In this document: positions 23,046 to 33,340 of the stretch, one piece after another | Layout: each line of letters opens with the position of its first letter | Position numbering within the stretch: position 1 is the stretch's first letter | Origin: Flaccisagitta enflata | Lineage: Eukaryota; Chaetognatha; Sagittoidea; Aphragmophora | Direction: 5' to 3' | Assembly (NCBI GenBank): GCA_965153355.1 | Contig: OZ231126.1 | Coordinates: forward strand, 43,090,001 to 43,154,000 | DNA: 64,000 bases | Notes under the pieces: generated by a model | Databases searched by the model: none | Seen by the model: the letters and a program-made list of their open reading frames with translations, nothing else | What the model was told of the DNA's origin: nothing | Made by a program: the position numbers and the translations under genes

Positions 23046-25781
23046 TTACTCTATGGATGGAGTGTGGATGGGGATATATTGTCTTTTGGATGGAATCCAT
23101 GGATACTTATGTATTTCGGGTCTAGTCACTAAATTGCGAATCCCCCTTTGAAAATGAGCTAGTCAAATTTCATTTCATTGAAGTGCTACTTCCCACTTCA
23201 GTGCAATCCAAAGCTACTTGTATTCCTACATAATAAGAATCTAAAATAACTTATAGTTTCTTTTTGGTCTGTAACAATCAAATCCTTTCCCTTTTAAAGT
23301 ATTGTAAAATTATATTATATTATATTGTCAAATTATATTAATTTCCAAGATCCTCATGATATACATGATCTTAGTGTAGATTTTATTGATTCCACTATTT
23401 TACAAAAATATTTCCACAATGTTCCAAAGATGTTTTGATTTTGATACTAAATGATACAGTTGAATCCCGCTCTAACAGATTTCAGGCAACCAATAAATTG
23501 TATTTGTTATTGGAGGAATTTTATTACAAAAAACTGATGTTTTGGGACAGTTTTTAAGGGTAAGATATGCTATTAGTATGAATTTCATTGATGTACTCAA
23601 AAAACATGCATTAAAGGCGAAAAACGAGAAACTGCAATATGGAAACAAGATCAAGTGCAAACTTTCTAAAATAGCGTAAAAATTGTGTAGAAACACCGAA
23701 AATTGAATCAGCACAGTGCAAATGATCAGCATACATCAATATCAGTCTGGATTAACCAAAAAACATGAAAAAAGAGGGTTTTTTTTAGTAAAAAACACAA
23801 TTTTCTACATAAAAAAATGTTTCTAATTTTTTTGGCTCAAGTTAGGTCAAAATGAATATCCGAATTGTGTTCTACAGCCTTTTTAGGTCCCCTGTGCAAA
23901 AAAACTGTGATGTGTCCATCTTTCTTTTTTTTTCAAAACCCTTAAAATTGAGATATTCTATAACCAGAATCCTGACGGACAGCCAATATATGAAATGAAA
24001 AAAATTGATTGAAGGAACCAAAGATAGTTGTCTGTTACAGACAGAATTCCCTTAGGAGAGGGTCCGTTAGAGTGGGGTTCAATTGTATTCTTATCTCCCC
24101 TGCTTTCAATATCGAGTGTTACCAGCAAAACCTTTATTGCGTCTAAAGTATTTATTTTTCAGAAATCCGGTTGGTTTTGTCTGAAAGCACATAACTTACC
24201 ATTATTACATAGAAAATTTCGTCATGCTGGGTCTAGCGGTTTATTGTTCACATGTTTTTGAAATTTGATGAACTTTGAGCAAAATTTGCCAAAAAAAACA
24301 CATTTTTGAGTGATTTTATATGTATGAACCCTTATAAACTTTGAGCATCATGAGCTGGAATGACCAAATAAGTCATGTATAGTCAATAATTGACACTTAA
24401 TTTGTATCATTTTAGCTTTTCACCATTCTATAAGAATTTTGATGCTGAATTACAGTTGTTGTTATTTGAAACCTGCTCAAACTTCAAAAATTCAAAGGAA
24501 AACCCAGATTTTCTATATAGATTTCAATGATTTGGTATTCTTCTACAGAGATACATAAACTGAGACTAATATCCTTCTTTCAAGACAAATCTGGCCATTT
24601 TTGCTTGATTCGTTAAGAAATAACAATGATTCAATGTCACAGTGTCAGTTAATCAATTCTTAAAAAATCCGCCAATGGGGTTTATCTCATTTTCATTCAA
24701 AATAATATGGAAGCCAAACAGCTTGAGCCAGTCCTTTGAAATTTTGCATGAACAAATGGTAGGTTATATGCTTTTTGGCAAATCCTACCTGAATTTCCAA
24801 AAATATATACTTTAGACGCTATAAAGGTTTTGCTGGTAACACTCGATATTGAAAGCAGGGTAGAGTGCATGGTATTGATTTTTTCAAGTAGAGTCTTTTT
24901 TTTTTAGATAAATAGTGATACTCACGAAATGGATAAATCGAAAGGAATTTTGCCGCGTTTGGATAGGGCAATTGAAGCGTTTTCATGAAGACGTTGCTGG
25001 CGAAGTGCTGACAGTTGGAATCGGCCAAATGATAGCTCTCAAAAAGCTGATTATCCCTATGAATCCACTTGATGATATCGAAAAGAGACGTATCCTGATC
25101 GTCAATCGAAATATCGGCGACTATCCTGAGGGAGTCCAAGTAGCTCCGCTCCTCTCCATCTCTTAGGCGCCAAATGACCGGAGATCCGAAGCCAGTTTTG
25201 TTTGAAGGGGGACAAGACTGGATGAGGATGAAGGTAAGTCCCTTTTCCAAGGTTGAATGAAATCCTAGCTGAGTCTCGATGTCAATAAAATGATGCGTTA
25301 CCGACTTGCTAAGAAAAGGAATCTTGCTTAGCACGTTGAGGGGAATTGTGAAGACTTTGACACGGGCGATTTTATCAAAAAGTGGAGAGGATTGATTGAT
25401 GGTACATAGGGCGTTGGCCTCGTCCCCTACAACGGCTTCCAAGTCACAGAATTCGAAGCGATTTACCAAAGTGTTATTTTTGTACTGAGTGTAAACGAGT
25501 TTTGATTGCCAGTCGTCGCCGGCGATGGCGCTGCGTGACGCCGAAGATCCCCGGATGCTTTTGACGAAACGCTTGAGTCCCCAGAAACCGACGACGAGAT
25601 TCGTGGCGATTGAGCACGCTCCGACGAGCAACCAGACTTTCCCCACGCGGAAGCCGTCCAATTTAGCGGCAATGGCCTGACCTCCAGCCCGAATTTTTTC
25701 TAACAATAGAATGCTTTCTTCAAGCCGAATTCTCTCTGCCAGACGAATTCTTTCCGTGTACCATCTCATGAATAGTCCCAT
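20964..25781 (-). CDS. Three-exon gene: membrane segment + LRAT/papain-like region + kelch propeller
   Basis: Exons on the minus strand are 25781-24926, 22999-22851 and 21896-20964 (856+149+933 nt = 645 codons plus TGA), and the phases agree. The first donor is C|GTGAGT; its leftover C joins GC of exon 2 to make Arg286. Acceptors are CTAG (after a TC-repeat tract) and TTTCAG. Residues 1-45 are charged and helical, and 48-70 form a hydrophobic membrane segment (VWLLVGACSIATNLVVGFWG). Residues 162-190 (THHFIDIETQLGFHS...) and 250-265 (YHLADSNCQHFASNVF) give a His...Asn-Cys-x-His-Phe pattern like LRAT or other permuted papain-fold enzymes. From residue 287 on there are kelch-like blades: LVLWGGG, LYIFGGE, IFFFGGN, VFIHGGL, LFLVGGD and VVCIGGF. 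Kelch propellers usually bind partner proteins. The enzyme assignment is inferred from the motif only. The start is uncertain: the frame stays open about 100 nt upstream of Met 25781 to a TGA, so a further 5' exon is possible. Confidence 0.66.
21908..22527 (+). mobile_element. Family B foldback element inside the second intron of the kelch gene
   Basis: The left end has the family head GTGGTCAGCGGTACC then GCAGCGGCCCC and a CTGTAGAATACAGGG block. The right end mirrors it as CTATGTTCTACAGGACTTCG and CCCCTTCGGGGCCGCTGCCC. Inside, arms CTCAGGGCTTTGTCTCC and GACAAAGCTCTGAGG are inverted, and the core is a tandem repeat of about 20 bp around TTTGGGCCATTTTGCTTAGA. A G-run and a GGAC/GACA tract sit just inside the right arm. 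It lies antisense to the host gene, about 10 bp from the splice acceptor. Confidence 0.75.
22999..23041 (-). promoter_or_regulatory. Splice acceptor with a (TC)n pyrimidine tract
   Basis: Immediately upstream (minus strand) of the exon 2 acceptor TCAATCTAG lies an uninterrupted TC repeat of about 35 bp (GA on the plus strand, 23006-23041), which serves as the polypyrimidine tract. Confidence 0.6.
23455..24088. mobile_element. Family D pogo/Tigger-like TIR element, long copy, in first kelch-gene intron
   Basis: It starts TACAGTTGAATCCCGCTCTA and ends TAGAGTGGGGTTCAATTGTA, so terminal inverted repeats of about 25 bp are flanked by TA. The CAGTTGAACCCCGCT type of end is characteristic of pogo/Tigger-like Tc1-mariner relatives. 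The interior (about 580 bp) is AT-rich and shows no transposase, so this is a non-autonomous copy. The shorter copies at 13929 and 28058 share both ends and the subterminal AATTGATTGAAG/ACCAAA motif region. Confidence 0.8.
24098..24860. mobile_element. Long-TIR MITE in first kelch-gene intron
   Basis: CCCTGCTTTCAATATCGAGT at 24098 is the exact reverse complement of the block ending at 24860. The match continues through GTTACCAGCAAAACCTTTAT and GCGTCTAAAGTA (about 50 bp nearly perfect), then degrades over a further 100 bp inward. No coding capacity is visible. The target duplication is unclear. It abuts the family D element on its left and ends only about 65 bp from the exon 1 donor. Confidence 0.7.
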
Positions 25782-25975
25782 TTCATCATGGGAAATCTGG
25801 GCATTGAGATGGAAAATTTCCGTTTCAGATTCTTTCTTTAATTCATATTTACCATCAATGGATCAATCGTTATTTGGTAGCACGAGGAAACTCAGTGAGC
25901 GACAGAGAATTAGTCGATTCAAATCTTTTGCGATGAGACAGTCATTTCTCCACGTATCTATATCTTTCAAATTGC

Positions 25976-26172
<197 letters not shown>

Positions 26173-26444
26173 AGGTCTTTAGAAGAACTTATCAGTCATA
26201 TATGATCATATGCTTGCAAATCAGTTTCGATATAAAAGTTGCATGACCTACTTGATCAAAGATTTATAGAAGCCTTCAGGAACTTATCCTTAACCGAATC
26301 AACTACTTTAAGTTGGAGGTGTGAATGACCAAACAAGGCCGGATACACGGCTACCCCAGTTGCGTGAGGGTGGGCACGGGCTGTATTTGAGGTCACTTGA
26401 TCATTTGGGCAGAAGCAGGCCGAAGTCCGCAAAAAACTAAAACA

Positions 26445-27536
26445 GGTAGCCCAAGGGCAATATGTGGTCAGCGATACCCGTTGCCCTGCTTTGCATGATT
26501 GTAAATAGGAGTGAGAGGAAGCAGTGCAGCGGCCCTAAAGGGACAAAGTCCTGTAGAACACAGGGGGACTTTTGTTCATCCATCCATCCATCTGTCCGTC
26601 CGTTTCCCCCAGGCAGATTTAGGGCTTGAACAGGTCGCCCAAGGGCAATATGTGGTCAGCGATACCCGTTGCCCTGCTTTGAGTGATTGTGAATTGGAGT
26701 GAGGGGAAGCAGGGTAGCGGCCCCAAAGGGGACGAAGTCCTGTAGAACACAGGGGGACTTTCATTCGTCCTGCCTGAAGAAGTGGATGAGATGCTATAGA
26801 CGGCTTACTGAAGGCCTTCAAAAGCCTAAACTGAGGTCTATGAAGGCTGATGAAAGGCCCCAGAATGCCAATTGGAAGCTTGAGAGGGCTGACTTGGGTT
26901 TGATAGAGCTGGATTAAGGCTTGAAAGGTCAAAGGACTGATTTGAAGCTTGAGAGCAATAAATTGAGACTTAGATAGCCGATTTGAGGCCTAAGAGGCCT
27001 AATTTGAGGCCTGAGAGGCCAGGTTTGAGGCCTGAGAATTTGGATAAGAGGCCTGAGAGGCCAGTTCCGAGCCCTGAGAGGTTGGATTTGGGGCCTGAGA
27101 GGCCGGATTGGAGGCCTGAGAGGCAAGATTTGAGGCCTTAGAGGCTGGATTTGAGGCCTGAGGAGCCAGATTTGAGGTCTCAGAGGCCAGATTTGAAGCC
27201 TGAGGGGCCTGATGAAGGGGGGACTAACAAACGGACGAATGGACGGACGAACGAAAGTCCCCCTGTGTTCTACAGGACTTCGTCCCCTTCGGGGCCGCTA
27301 TCCAAAAGGCAGATTTCAGGCCTGAGAAGGCAGATTTCAGGCCTGCGAGGGCAGATTTTAGGCCTGCGAGGGTAGACTTTAGGCCCCATAGGGCAGATTT
27401 CAGGCCTGTTAGGGCAGATTTCAGGCCTGAGAGGGCCGGGGGGGGGGGCCGACAGACGGCCGGACCAACGAATGAATGAACGAAATTCCCCCTGTGTTCT
27501 ACAGTACTTCGTCCCCTTTGGAGCCGCTGCCCAAAA
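26445..27536 (+). mobile_element. Family B foldback element split by a second family B element
   Basis: The outer copy has its head at 26445 and its right arm ending 27536 (ACAGTACTTCGTCCCCTTTG, GAGCCGCTGCCCAAA). The inner copy occupies 26631-27308, entering at AGGGCTTGAA|CAGGTCGCCC and leaving at ATCCAAAAG|GCAGATTTC. Both heads carry CAAGGGCAATATGTGGTCAG. Confidence 0.78.
26631..27308 (+). mobile_element. Inner family B foldback element, complete
   Basis: Head GGTCGCCCAAGGGCAATATG; left arm CCCCAAAGGGGACGAAGTCC, TGTAGAACACAGGGGGAC; core GAGAGGCCGGATTTGAGGCC units; right arm GTCCCCCTGTGTTCTACAGG, ACTTCGTCCCCTTCGGGGCC. The arms are about 45 bp and nearly perfect inverted repeats. Confidence 0.85.
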
Positions 27537-27654
27537 AGTAAAGTGTGACGGACGGATCAATGGACGGACGGAGCAGCTAAGCGGGGTGTAGAATCGCGTA
27601 GCACGCAACTAAAAAGTATTTCAGAAATGCTGCATTGACTCTGTGAGATAAGGA

Positions 27655-27713
27655 TTGCAAGACGGGTGGGCAGGAGTGAAATAGCGAAAAAACGCTAACA
27701 TTTTGTTTTGGTC
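27655..27713 (+). mobile_element. Family A internal fragment
   Basis: GACGGGTGGGCAGGAGTGAA, ATAGCGAAAAAACGCTAACA, as in the copy at 20350. Confidence 0.6.
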
Positions 27714-27877
27714 TGAATGTAGAGCCATGTTATGTGCACTTAAATACACAAATGAGGGAGCGATGTAAAAATCAGTAGTTAATCATAAGTTAATCACTAA
27801 TCAGCGGTTAATCATAATCATAATCGAAGTAGGTCCCGTCGCAGCCAAAATGAAACAAGCTATTGAAACCTGACCAA

Positions 27878-28057
27878 GTATGTTTCAGGTTGCAAGCAAG
27901 CCAAAAAGAAAAAAAAGAGTGGACATTCACCACTGTCATCAAACCGAGACCTGTTGGAAATAGTCAATCTAAAAATATAAAAGAAGTCGAAGAAAGGACG
28001 TTTGCTTTCACAGGAAATGGAAGAGTAATCACGATCGACTGGTGGCCAAAATATTAG
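27878..28057 (+). CDS. Candidate terminal exon, unknown protein
   Basis: An acceptor GTATGTTTCAG precedes an open frame reading LQASQKEKKEWTFTTVIKPR and ending TGNGRVITIDWWPKY, then TAG at 28055-28057. Mixed codon third positions and the varied, non-repetitive composition suggest real coding sequence, but I do not recognise a family. A family D MITE starts at the very next base (its TA target is 28058-28059), so insertion was in, or made, the 3' UTR. The upstream exon was not found. Confidence 0.33.
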   Translation, partial: VCFRLQASQKEKKEWTFTTVIKPRPVGNSQSKNIKEVEERTFAFTGNGRVITIDWWPKY

Positions 28058-28238
28058 TACAGTCGAACCCCGCTCGAGCGAACCCGCTTTTAACGGAATT
28101 CCGCCTACACCAGATATAGATTTTTAGTCCCTTCAACCTGTTTTCTTTTATTGCCCATATTGACTGTAACAAAATTATGCTTATAACAAATACAATTTGT
28201 TGGTCCCTTGATATCCGTTAGAGCGGGGTTTAACTGTA
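28058..28238. mobile_element. Family D pogo-like MITE (181 bp, complete)
   Basis: TA then CAGTCGAACCCCGCT at the left and AGCGGGGTTTAACTG then TA at the right. Near-perfect inverted ends with duplicated TA show a complete short non-autonomous element. Confidence 0.85.
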
Positions 28239-28297
28239 TCATCGGAAAATGATCTTTAAGTCTAGAAATAGAGCCAAACTGACTTTGTGATAATTTA

Positions 28298-28300
<3 letters not shown>

Positions 28301-28341
<41 letters not shown>
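28301..28341. repeat. (CA)n microsatellite
   Basis: Perfect CA dinucleotides. Confidence 0.97.
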
Positions 28342-28342
<1 letters not shown>

Positions 28343-28828
28343 CGACTGACGCATATACATTGAGAACTTCAGCATGGGGCATCCAACTGTGAGATAAATG
28401 ATGTCAAATGACGAACAAAAGATCTAATCGAATGGTGAGTGAATGAAGAGTCATTTCGAGACGCAGACAGACAGCGGGACCCATATGGTACTCCATCACT
28501 CTTTTTTTCTGTTTTCCATCCAAGCGGGATCCGCAGTTTTTCATTCTCAGTAACAAATTTGAACGTTCGGAATCGAAAACAATCTGTTATCAGTAATTGA
28601 AGGTTACATAATGGAGAGGGGGAGGAGGTGGAAGTCCATGCAAAATAAGTCTGGGAGGTGCCATAGTTTTCTTGTTTTTCTTCGCACTGGAAAATCTGTC
28701 TCTGATTTAGAAATATGGTTAAAAGAGGAAGCTATCTAAGCGAGGGCTGAGGCAATTATGGAAAAAAGAAAGAAAAGGGAGAGAAAGAGGAGGAGGATTA
28801 CGGAAAGAGCAAGGTGGGGAGGTCGAAG
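28342..28828. other. No gene recognised
   Basis: Mixed-composition sequence; no repeat family or supportable exon. Confidence 0.5.
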
Positions 28829-29070
28829 CGGGTGAGGACAAGGTGGGTGAAGACAAGGTGGGAGAGGGCAAGATGAGTGAAGACAAGGTAAGGGAGGACA
28901 AGTTGGGAGAATGCAAGCTGAGTGAAGACAAGGTGGGGAAGGACAAGATGAGTGAGGACAAGTTGGGAGAGTACAAGGTGGCCGAGGACAAGGTGGGTGA
29001 GTGGGAGACGCAGGAGTGGGGAAGGCAAGGTGAGTGAGGACAAGGTGGGTGAGTGGGAGACGCAGGAGTG
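28829..29070. repeat. 15-bp minisatellite (GTGAGGACAAGGTGG)
   Basis: About 15 variable units. Because 15 is a multiple of 3, the array is open in several frames (plus strand: Gly-Glu-Asp-Lys-Val pentamers; minus strand: Leu-Val-Leu-Thr-His pentamers). No start, stop or splice context favours coding. Confidence 0.8.
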
Positions 29071-29328
29071 GAGGGGGCTCGGAAATGGTCGACGAGGCTG
29101 ATGATGATGATAATGATGATAATGACTACCTCGTTATGAGAAGGTGAGAGGGCGGATGGGCGTCAACGCGGGTCGAGGAGGCGTGAACAGGCAAATCCCG
29201 CGAATCCCGGTTTACAAAAGGCAGTTGTTCACCGGAAATGCTCTTTCCATTTCCTCTACCGCGCGTCTGATCGCGTTTGGGCGGGTACAACCACAACAAG
29301 AGAAAAAAAAAAACAGAAAAACAGGTCA

Positions 29329-29396
29329 ATGATACCCGTTGCCCTGCTTTGCATGGTTGTAAATCGGAATGAGAGGAAGCAGGCTGCCCAAAAACT
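29329..29396 (+). mobile_element. Family B short deletion derivative
   Basis: ACAGGTCAATGATACCCGTT, GCCCTGCTTTGCATGGTTGT, GAGAGGAAGCAGGCTGCCCA: the head is fused straight to the terminal GCTGCCCAAA. Confidence 0.65.
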
Positions 29397-29398
29397 AG

Positions 29399-29748
29399 TC
29401 ATCCATGGATCGCACTTGGTCAGCGGTACCCAATGCCCTGCTGGAAGTGAAAGTTGAGCAAGCAGGGCAGCGGCCCCAAAGGACCGGTGTCCTGTAAGAC
29501 ACAGGGATGAGTTTCCATGTTATTCAACGGGAATTTTTGCATCTTTCCAATTTTCTGTCAATTTTCCAAATTATTCAATGGGGATTTTTGTATTTTTAAG
29601 TTTTTGTCAATTTTCCATGTTATTCAATGGGGCTTCTAGCCTAAGGAGGTGGGGGGGACGGACGGATGCACAGACGGACAGGAGGATGTACGTATGGATT
29701 TGCCTCCTGTATCCTACAGGACATTGGACCTTTGGGGCCGCTGCCCAG
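29399..29748 (+). mobile_element. Family B foldback element
   Basis: GGTCAGCGGTACCCAATGCC, GCAGCGGCCCCAAAGGACCG, GTGTCCTGTAAGACACAGGG at left; TTTTCCATGTTATTCAATGG units; G-run plus GACGGACGGAT; TGTATCCTACAGGACATTGG, GGGGCCGCTGCCCA at right. Sister to 4745-5312. Confidence 0.78.
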
Positions 29749-29884
29749 AGAGAGAGAGAGAGAGAGAGAGAGGAAGGAAGGAAGGAAGGAAGGAAGGAAG
29801 GCAGGAGGGAAGAAAGGAAGGAAGGAAGGAAGGAAGGAAGGAAGGAAGGAAGGAAGGCAGGAGGGAAGAAAGGAAGGAAGGAAG
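29749..29884. repeat. (GA)n then (GGAA)n microsatellite
   Basis: Starts exactly at the family B right end; includes a duplicated GGCAGGAGGGAAGAAA interruption. Confidence 0.95.
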
Positions 29885-30071
29885 TAAACGTTGGGCTCCA
29901 ACCTTCACGAAAGAAATAAAACATCTCGCTTTTTTGTCGTAAATATTCAGCTAATTTTAGCCCCATCTTCTTAGTAAAATCCTTTTCTTTTCTAGCTTGT
30001 ATTTTGTAACAGGAATGTAAAAAATATCTCAGCATCAATTGGCGCAAATATCTATACTTTTTTTTCTAGGT

Positions 30072-30521
30072 TACTACTCGACTCAAAAAAAAAGCCGCAC
30101 CCTATTTTGAGTTGATGTATAAGAAAAAAAAATTATTTGAAAATTTTTCTGTTAAAGTGATTTGAAAGATTTTTGAATTTTCTTTCATTCTAGACCAATC
30201 CCAGATCTGTATCTCAAACAGTTTAGGAGCTAGAGCTCTGCAAAGATTAGCACTATTTTGGTAAAATGCACTTTTTTTATAGAGATTGCGAAACTGAAAT
30301 AAACAACATTTTACTCAAACTAATGCCATTTCTAACAAAAAGAATGCTTAATACCAGATTGGCAAATGAAAGATCTTTTCAAGAGCTTTCTAATGGTCTA
30401 AGATTTTTGAAATTTATTATGACAATTTATTATGAAATTTATGAAATTTATTATGACAATTTTTCATCTAAAAGTGCGGTTGTCATTTAAAAGTGCGGCT
30501 TTTTTATTGAGTCGAGTAGTA
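30072..30521. mobile_element. Family F TA-flanked MITE (450 bp)
   Basis: TA|CTACTCGACTCAAAAAAAAA with GCCGCAC inside; mirrored GTGCGGCTTTTTTATTGAGT, CGAGTAG|TA. AT-rich interior, no transposase. Confidence 0.85.
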
Positions 30522-30534
30522 GAGAAGCTTTTTT

Positions 30535-30667
30535 CTGATGAAAGAAGCTTCATTTGAGTGTTACACCATCACGCGGATAAAAAAGACGCACTTTTAAATG
30601 GCTAATTTTACCCATAAATCTATGAAGAACTAATTGAAATCTTAGACCACATGAAAGCTCTTTGAAG
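30535..30667. mobile_element. Family F-like fragment
   Basis: CACGCGGATAAAAAAGACGC, ACTTTTAAATGG and AAGAGCTTT...GTCTAAGATTT-type matches (inverted) to the interior of 30072-30521; truncated where the palindrome starts. Confidence 0.45.
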
Positions 30668-32008
30668 CACTGGTGCCCACAGAGTGGAAAAAAGTTCAAG
30701 GTCAATGACCAGTGCCGCCACCCGGTTTTTTGGGTCACACCTTATGTGGGGGGATGGTTTACGGCCAAAATCAAATCATTCTTGGAGCGCTTTTTGCAAA
30801 AAGTGCAAAATTCAAGATTTTTGGCATGATTTTTTATGAAAAAGATTTTAGGTTGGTTCAACTTATTTTTGGATAGCATAATGTTATTCCTGATGAAATT
30901 CCCTTTAATTTGATAGGTCACACTATAGGGTTTTGAAAAGAAATGAAAGTTTCATCTTTTATGCTACCGTTACAAAAATCATAACGGTGGCCTAAGAAAT
31001 GAAAATTGTATTTCTCTTTAAAACCCTATAGTGCGACCTATCAAACAAAAAGGAATTTTGCTTGGATTAACAATATGCTGTCAAAAAATAAGTCAGGCCA
31101 ACCTCTAAAATTTTTTATGCAAAATCAAGTTAAAAATCTTGAATTTTTCATTTTTTTAAAAAAGGGCCCCAAGGATGATTTGATTTTAGCTAGAAAACAC
31201 TTCCCCACATTGAGTAGAGCCTAAATAGTCGCAAAAGCGTTAGATGGTCAGCGGTACCCGTTGCCCCTATGTGAGTGTATGATGGTGTGAGGTAGTTAGA
31301 GGGGCAGCGGCCCCGAAGGGGCCGATGACCTATGCTGTTTTTATTTGAGCTTCAAAGCTTGAATTAGGGGCTCGAGGCTGGCATATGAGCCTTGCAGCTG
31401 GAATTTAAGCCTTGAGGCTGGAAATAGAGCCTCTAGCTGATATTTGAGCTTCAAGGCTGGGATTTGAGCCTTGAGGCTAGAATTTAGGCCTCAAGACCAC
31501 AATTTGGGCCTCGAGGCTGGGATTTGAGCCTGGAGACTGGGATTTGAGCCTGGTGACTGGGATTTGAGCCTGGTGACTGGGATTTGAGCCTGGTGACTGG
31601 GATTCGAGCCTCATGACTGGGATTTGAGCCTCGTGACTGGGATTTGAGTCTCATGACTGGGATTTGAGCTTTGAGGCTTGGATTTGAGCCATGAGGCTGG
31701 GATTTGAGCCTCACAGCTAGATTTTGGGCCAATTGGCTGGAATCTGGGCCTCAAGGCTAGAATTTGAGCCTCAAGGGTAAAATTTGGATCTCTGGGGTGA
31801 AATATAGGGCTTACAGCTAGAATTTGGGCCTCGGGACTAGAATTTGGGCCTCGGAGCTGGGGGGGGGGGGTACGGACGGACGGAGAAGGAGAAATTTCTG
31901 CATATGTGAAAGCATAGGTCATCGGCCCCTTCGGGGCCGCTGCCCAAAAACCAGGTGGGGGCACTGGTCATTGACCTTGAACTTTTTTCCACTCTGTGGG
32001 CACTAGTG
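30668..32008. mobile_element. Large palindromic element interrupted by a family C insertion
   Basis: CACTGGTGCCCACAGAGTGG at 30668 mirrors CCACTCTGTGGGCACTAGTG ending 32008. The inner arms also match (GGTTTTTTGGGTCACACC; AATGATTTGATTTT; ACCCTATAGTG(T/C)GACCTATC) down to a centre CCGTTACAAAAATCATAACGG near 30965-30990. The right arm is broken by a foldback element at 31226-31948. GAAG flanks both outer ends, a possible 4-bp target duplication. Confidence 0.75.
31226..31948 (+). mobile_element. Family C foldback element inside the palindrome
   Basis: Head AGTCGCAAAAGCGTTAGATG, GGTCAGCGGTACCCGTTGCC; left arm GCGGCCCCGAAGGGGCCGAT, GACCTATGCT; core GGGATTTGAGCCTGGTGACT units (about 20 bp); run of twelve G then TACGGACGGACGG; right arm GAAAGCATAGGTCATCGGCC, CCTTCGGGGCCGCTGCCCA. 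Confidence 0.88.
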
Positions 32009-33027
32009 GAAGGTACTCTTATCTGGCGCCAATCTAATATTGCTATCTTTTTTCTTTTAGAAATAAAAAAAAATGAAGTGAAAACATTGTCTATTTCGCA
32101 ATCCCTATGTAAAGATACATTTTAGCAAAGTAGTTCTTGTCTTTGCAGGGCTCTAGCCTCTTAACCGTTTGTGCGTGTGTGTCTTCAATGAAATGTGTTT
32201 ATCACTGAAATGCAATGTGATGTTATGTCTCAAAAGAAAAGATAACAAAAAATCAATGTTTAATTCTTTTAGTTCTGGAACTGGTATCGTTGATCTTCAT
32301 TCTCAATGCAGTGTTCACACTTGCACTGGTTCAAACCCTTACTCTTAGTCAAAAATAAGCTACTGAACACTTTTTGACGGTCTCAACCAAGAATGCGGTA
32401 GGCGGTCGTGAAGCTTTTGATGCTTTGGATGCTTATAAGCTTAAATGCTGGTGGCAGAGCAGAGATTAAAATGGTTTGATTTTAGCGTCTTTGGAAGACG
32501 CGGGAAAATGGCGAAAGAGAACAAAGAAAAATGGATGTCAAAACTGCTGAATACCTGTTAATTGGCCCAAACAGAAAGAGAGAAGACAAAGCCATGTCGT
32601 TAGTGCTGTTGCGTGTCTCTAGTACTACCTTGGTGAAAAAAATATCTGCTCTAAAAACTTAGAGGGAGGCCTGCCACTGAAAGTATTGAGCAATGGATCC
32701 CAGATTGGTCGCATTTGAAAGGATTGATGCAACTCTTTATAATGAGACCAATCTGGGGTTGATAGCCTTAATCGTTTGGAAATAGAACTCTTTCTAAGTT
32801 ATTCAGATGGGAAGATTTTTTTCCACCAAGGTGGTAGAGACTCTCTCCCTAATGATATTCACCTTTATCTTTGAGACATCAACTTACCAAATGCCTAAAG
32901 AAAGGTGGAAGAATCCATGCCAAAAAAGTAATGAAATATATAAATCAGAAATAGGATCAGGATTTATCAAAATCTACAAACTACCGAAGACCCTGAAGGC
33001 AATGCTTGTGTCCTTGACGACCCTTTA
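32009..33027. other. Unique-looking sequence, no gene recognised
   Basis: About 1 kb without family repeats. One open frame at 32807-33028 ends in the TAG of a family A end, but nothing else supports it. Confidence 0.5.
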
Positions 33028-33155
33028 GTCGTGGTCACGCGACACTTTACTTTGTTGTGTGAAGTGAGACAAATTGTGTTGGTCCGTCGGTCACCCCCCC
33101 CCCCCGCCTAGCCGTCCAAGAACGGGGAGCGTATATCCGACTTTATTCATACTCG
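33028..33155 (-). mobile_element. Family A element, diverged, with a C-run
   Basis: Plus strand TAGTCGTGGTCACGCGACAC, GTTGGTCCGTCGGTCACC, a run of ten C, then GTATATCCGACTTTATT. Confidence 0.5.
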
Positions 33156-33203
33156 GATTCGCTTTACAATTACTAAGTAAAGATGAAGGAGATGGAGGTG
33201 AAA

Positions 33204-33340
33204 ATGGATGGATGGATGGATGGATGGATGGATGGATGGATGGATGGATGGATGGATGGATGGATGGATGGATGGATGGATGGATGGATGGATGGATGGA
33301 GATGTAAATGGATGGATGGATGGATGGAGGTGTAAATTCT
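33204..33340. repeat. (GGAT)n microsatellite
   Basis: Perfect GGAT tetramers with one GATGTAAATGGAT interruption. Confidence 0.97.

Larger units (their letters stand above)
26332..27614 (+). mobile_element. Family A element carrying nested family B copies
   Basis: A head at 26332 (AAACAAGGCCGGATACACGG, GTTGCGTGAGGGTGGGC, CATTTGGGCAGAAGCAGG, GTCCGCAAAAAACTAAAA). The A tail resumes at 27537 (TAAAGTGTGACGGACGGATC ... AATCGCGTAGCACGCAACTA). The break is in the internal poly-A stretch that is continuous in the copy at 61303. Confidence 0.8.
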
